DNA from: a virus
DNA length: 21,196 nucleotides
Strand: one strand, 5' to 3'
IMG/VR virus record: IMGVR_UViG_3300010296_000116
Coordinates: 1-21,196 of that record
The number at the start of each line of letters is the position of its first letter. Positions within the stretch are counted from its first letter, which is position 1. The position numbers and the translations under genes were made by a program. The notes under the pieces are model-generated. The model did not search any database. It was not told where the DNA came from and saw only the letters and a program-made list of their open reading frames with translations. This document shows positions 21,080 through 21,196 of this stretch, piece after piece.

Positions 21080-21196
21080 AGCATATCAATCGCTTATAAG
21101 CGCGTTGCGACAACGGCGCGAAGACCTTGGTATTAGCCAAAACGATTTAGACGAAATAATTGGCGTAACCCGTGGTCAAGTCGGTAAATGGGAAGT
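21063..21196 (+). CDS. XRE-family helix-turn-helix regulator, partial at right edge
   Basis: ATG at 21063 inside the end of the previous gene, open to the window end (44 codons). Reads MTTESKAYQSLISALRQRRE, then DLGISQNDLDEIIGVTRGQV and GKWE, the standard XRE pattern of a first helix, SQ..L....GV, and a recognition helix. The rest is missing, so a sensor or dimerisation domain could follow. It is a second DNA-binding protein in the same switch. Confidence 0.75.
   Translation, partial: MTTESKAYQSLISALRQRREDLGISQNDLDEIIGVTRGQVGKWE

Noticed and set aside
1-21196. CRISPR arrays, tRNA genes, insertion sequences, integrase or endolysin
   Set aside because: I saw no regular repeat-spacer array, cloverleaf, transposase, recombinase or lysozyme motif; lysogeny and lysis genes may lie outside the window.

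Overview
The window is part of a double-stranded DNA tailed-phage genome (free phage or prophage) with a T7-like, short-tailed (podovirus) virion. The evidence is a complete minus-strand run of recognisable head, packaging and tail genes: TerS, TerL, portal, scaffold, major capsid, tail adaptor, nozzle and internal virion proteins. These are packed with stop/start overlaps such as TAATG. Several small accessory families (the YNKPKRTP-motif protein, the FSSGSRPGQTP-motif protein, the MGLDQ...YWRK protein) are ones I associate with marine and environmental podoviruses. The host cannot be read from the sequence; a marine alphaproteobacterium is only a guess.

Layout, minus strand, read right to left. 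TerS (17557-17153) is followed by a gap with hairpins and a repeated motif. Then come six tiny to small, mostly very basic genes (16985-15713), TerL (15712-14183), a T7 gp13-like protein, a small coiled-coil protein, the portal, a Bbp19-like protein, scaffold, capsid, a small decoration-type protein, the tail adaptor (gp11-like) and the nozzle (gp12-like). Last are four internal/ejection-type proteins (235, 616, 411 and at least 990 aa); the last runs off the left edge and carries three copies of a 23-residue acidic, proline-containing repeat. The order Bbp19-like, scaffold, capsid, decoration recalls Bordetella phage BPP-1 as well as T7.

Divergent region, 17558-18169. About 610 bp without a convincing gene separates the minus-strand late operon from a plus-strand operon. 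It holds small GC hairpins, a cluster of TCGCT/AGCGA pentamers, an inverted-repeat pair and one of four minus-strand copies of an AATGTGCGTTG-type motif. I propose that motif as a phage promoter.

Plus strand, 18170-20677. These are small genes of mostly unknown function: a very acidic 61-aa first gene, four tiny membrane proteins, a 170-aa helical protein closed by a strong terminator, a zinc-ribbon protein, and a conserved MGLDQ-family phage protein. Paired direct repeats with dyad symmetry precede the zinc-ribbon gene.

Right end, 20582-21196. This looks like a genetic switch. A stand-alone LexA/CI-type (S24) C-terminal domain without a DNA-binding domain is encoded on the minus strand. It faces a 57-aa helix-turn-helix-only gene on the plus strand, and a second helix-turn-helix gene follows and runs off the window. 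A perfect 13-bp palindrome lies in the 45-bp gap between them. This suggests a temperate phage with a repressor split into separate polypeptides, and it is the most unusual element of the window.
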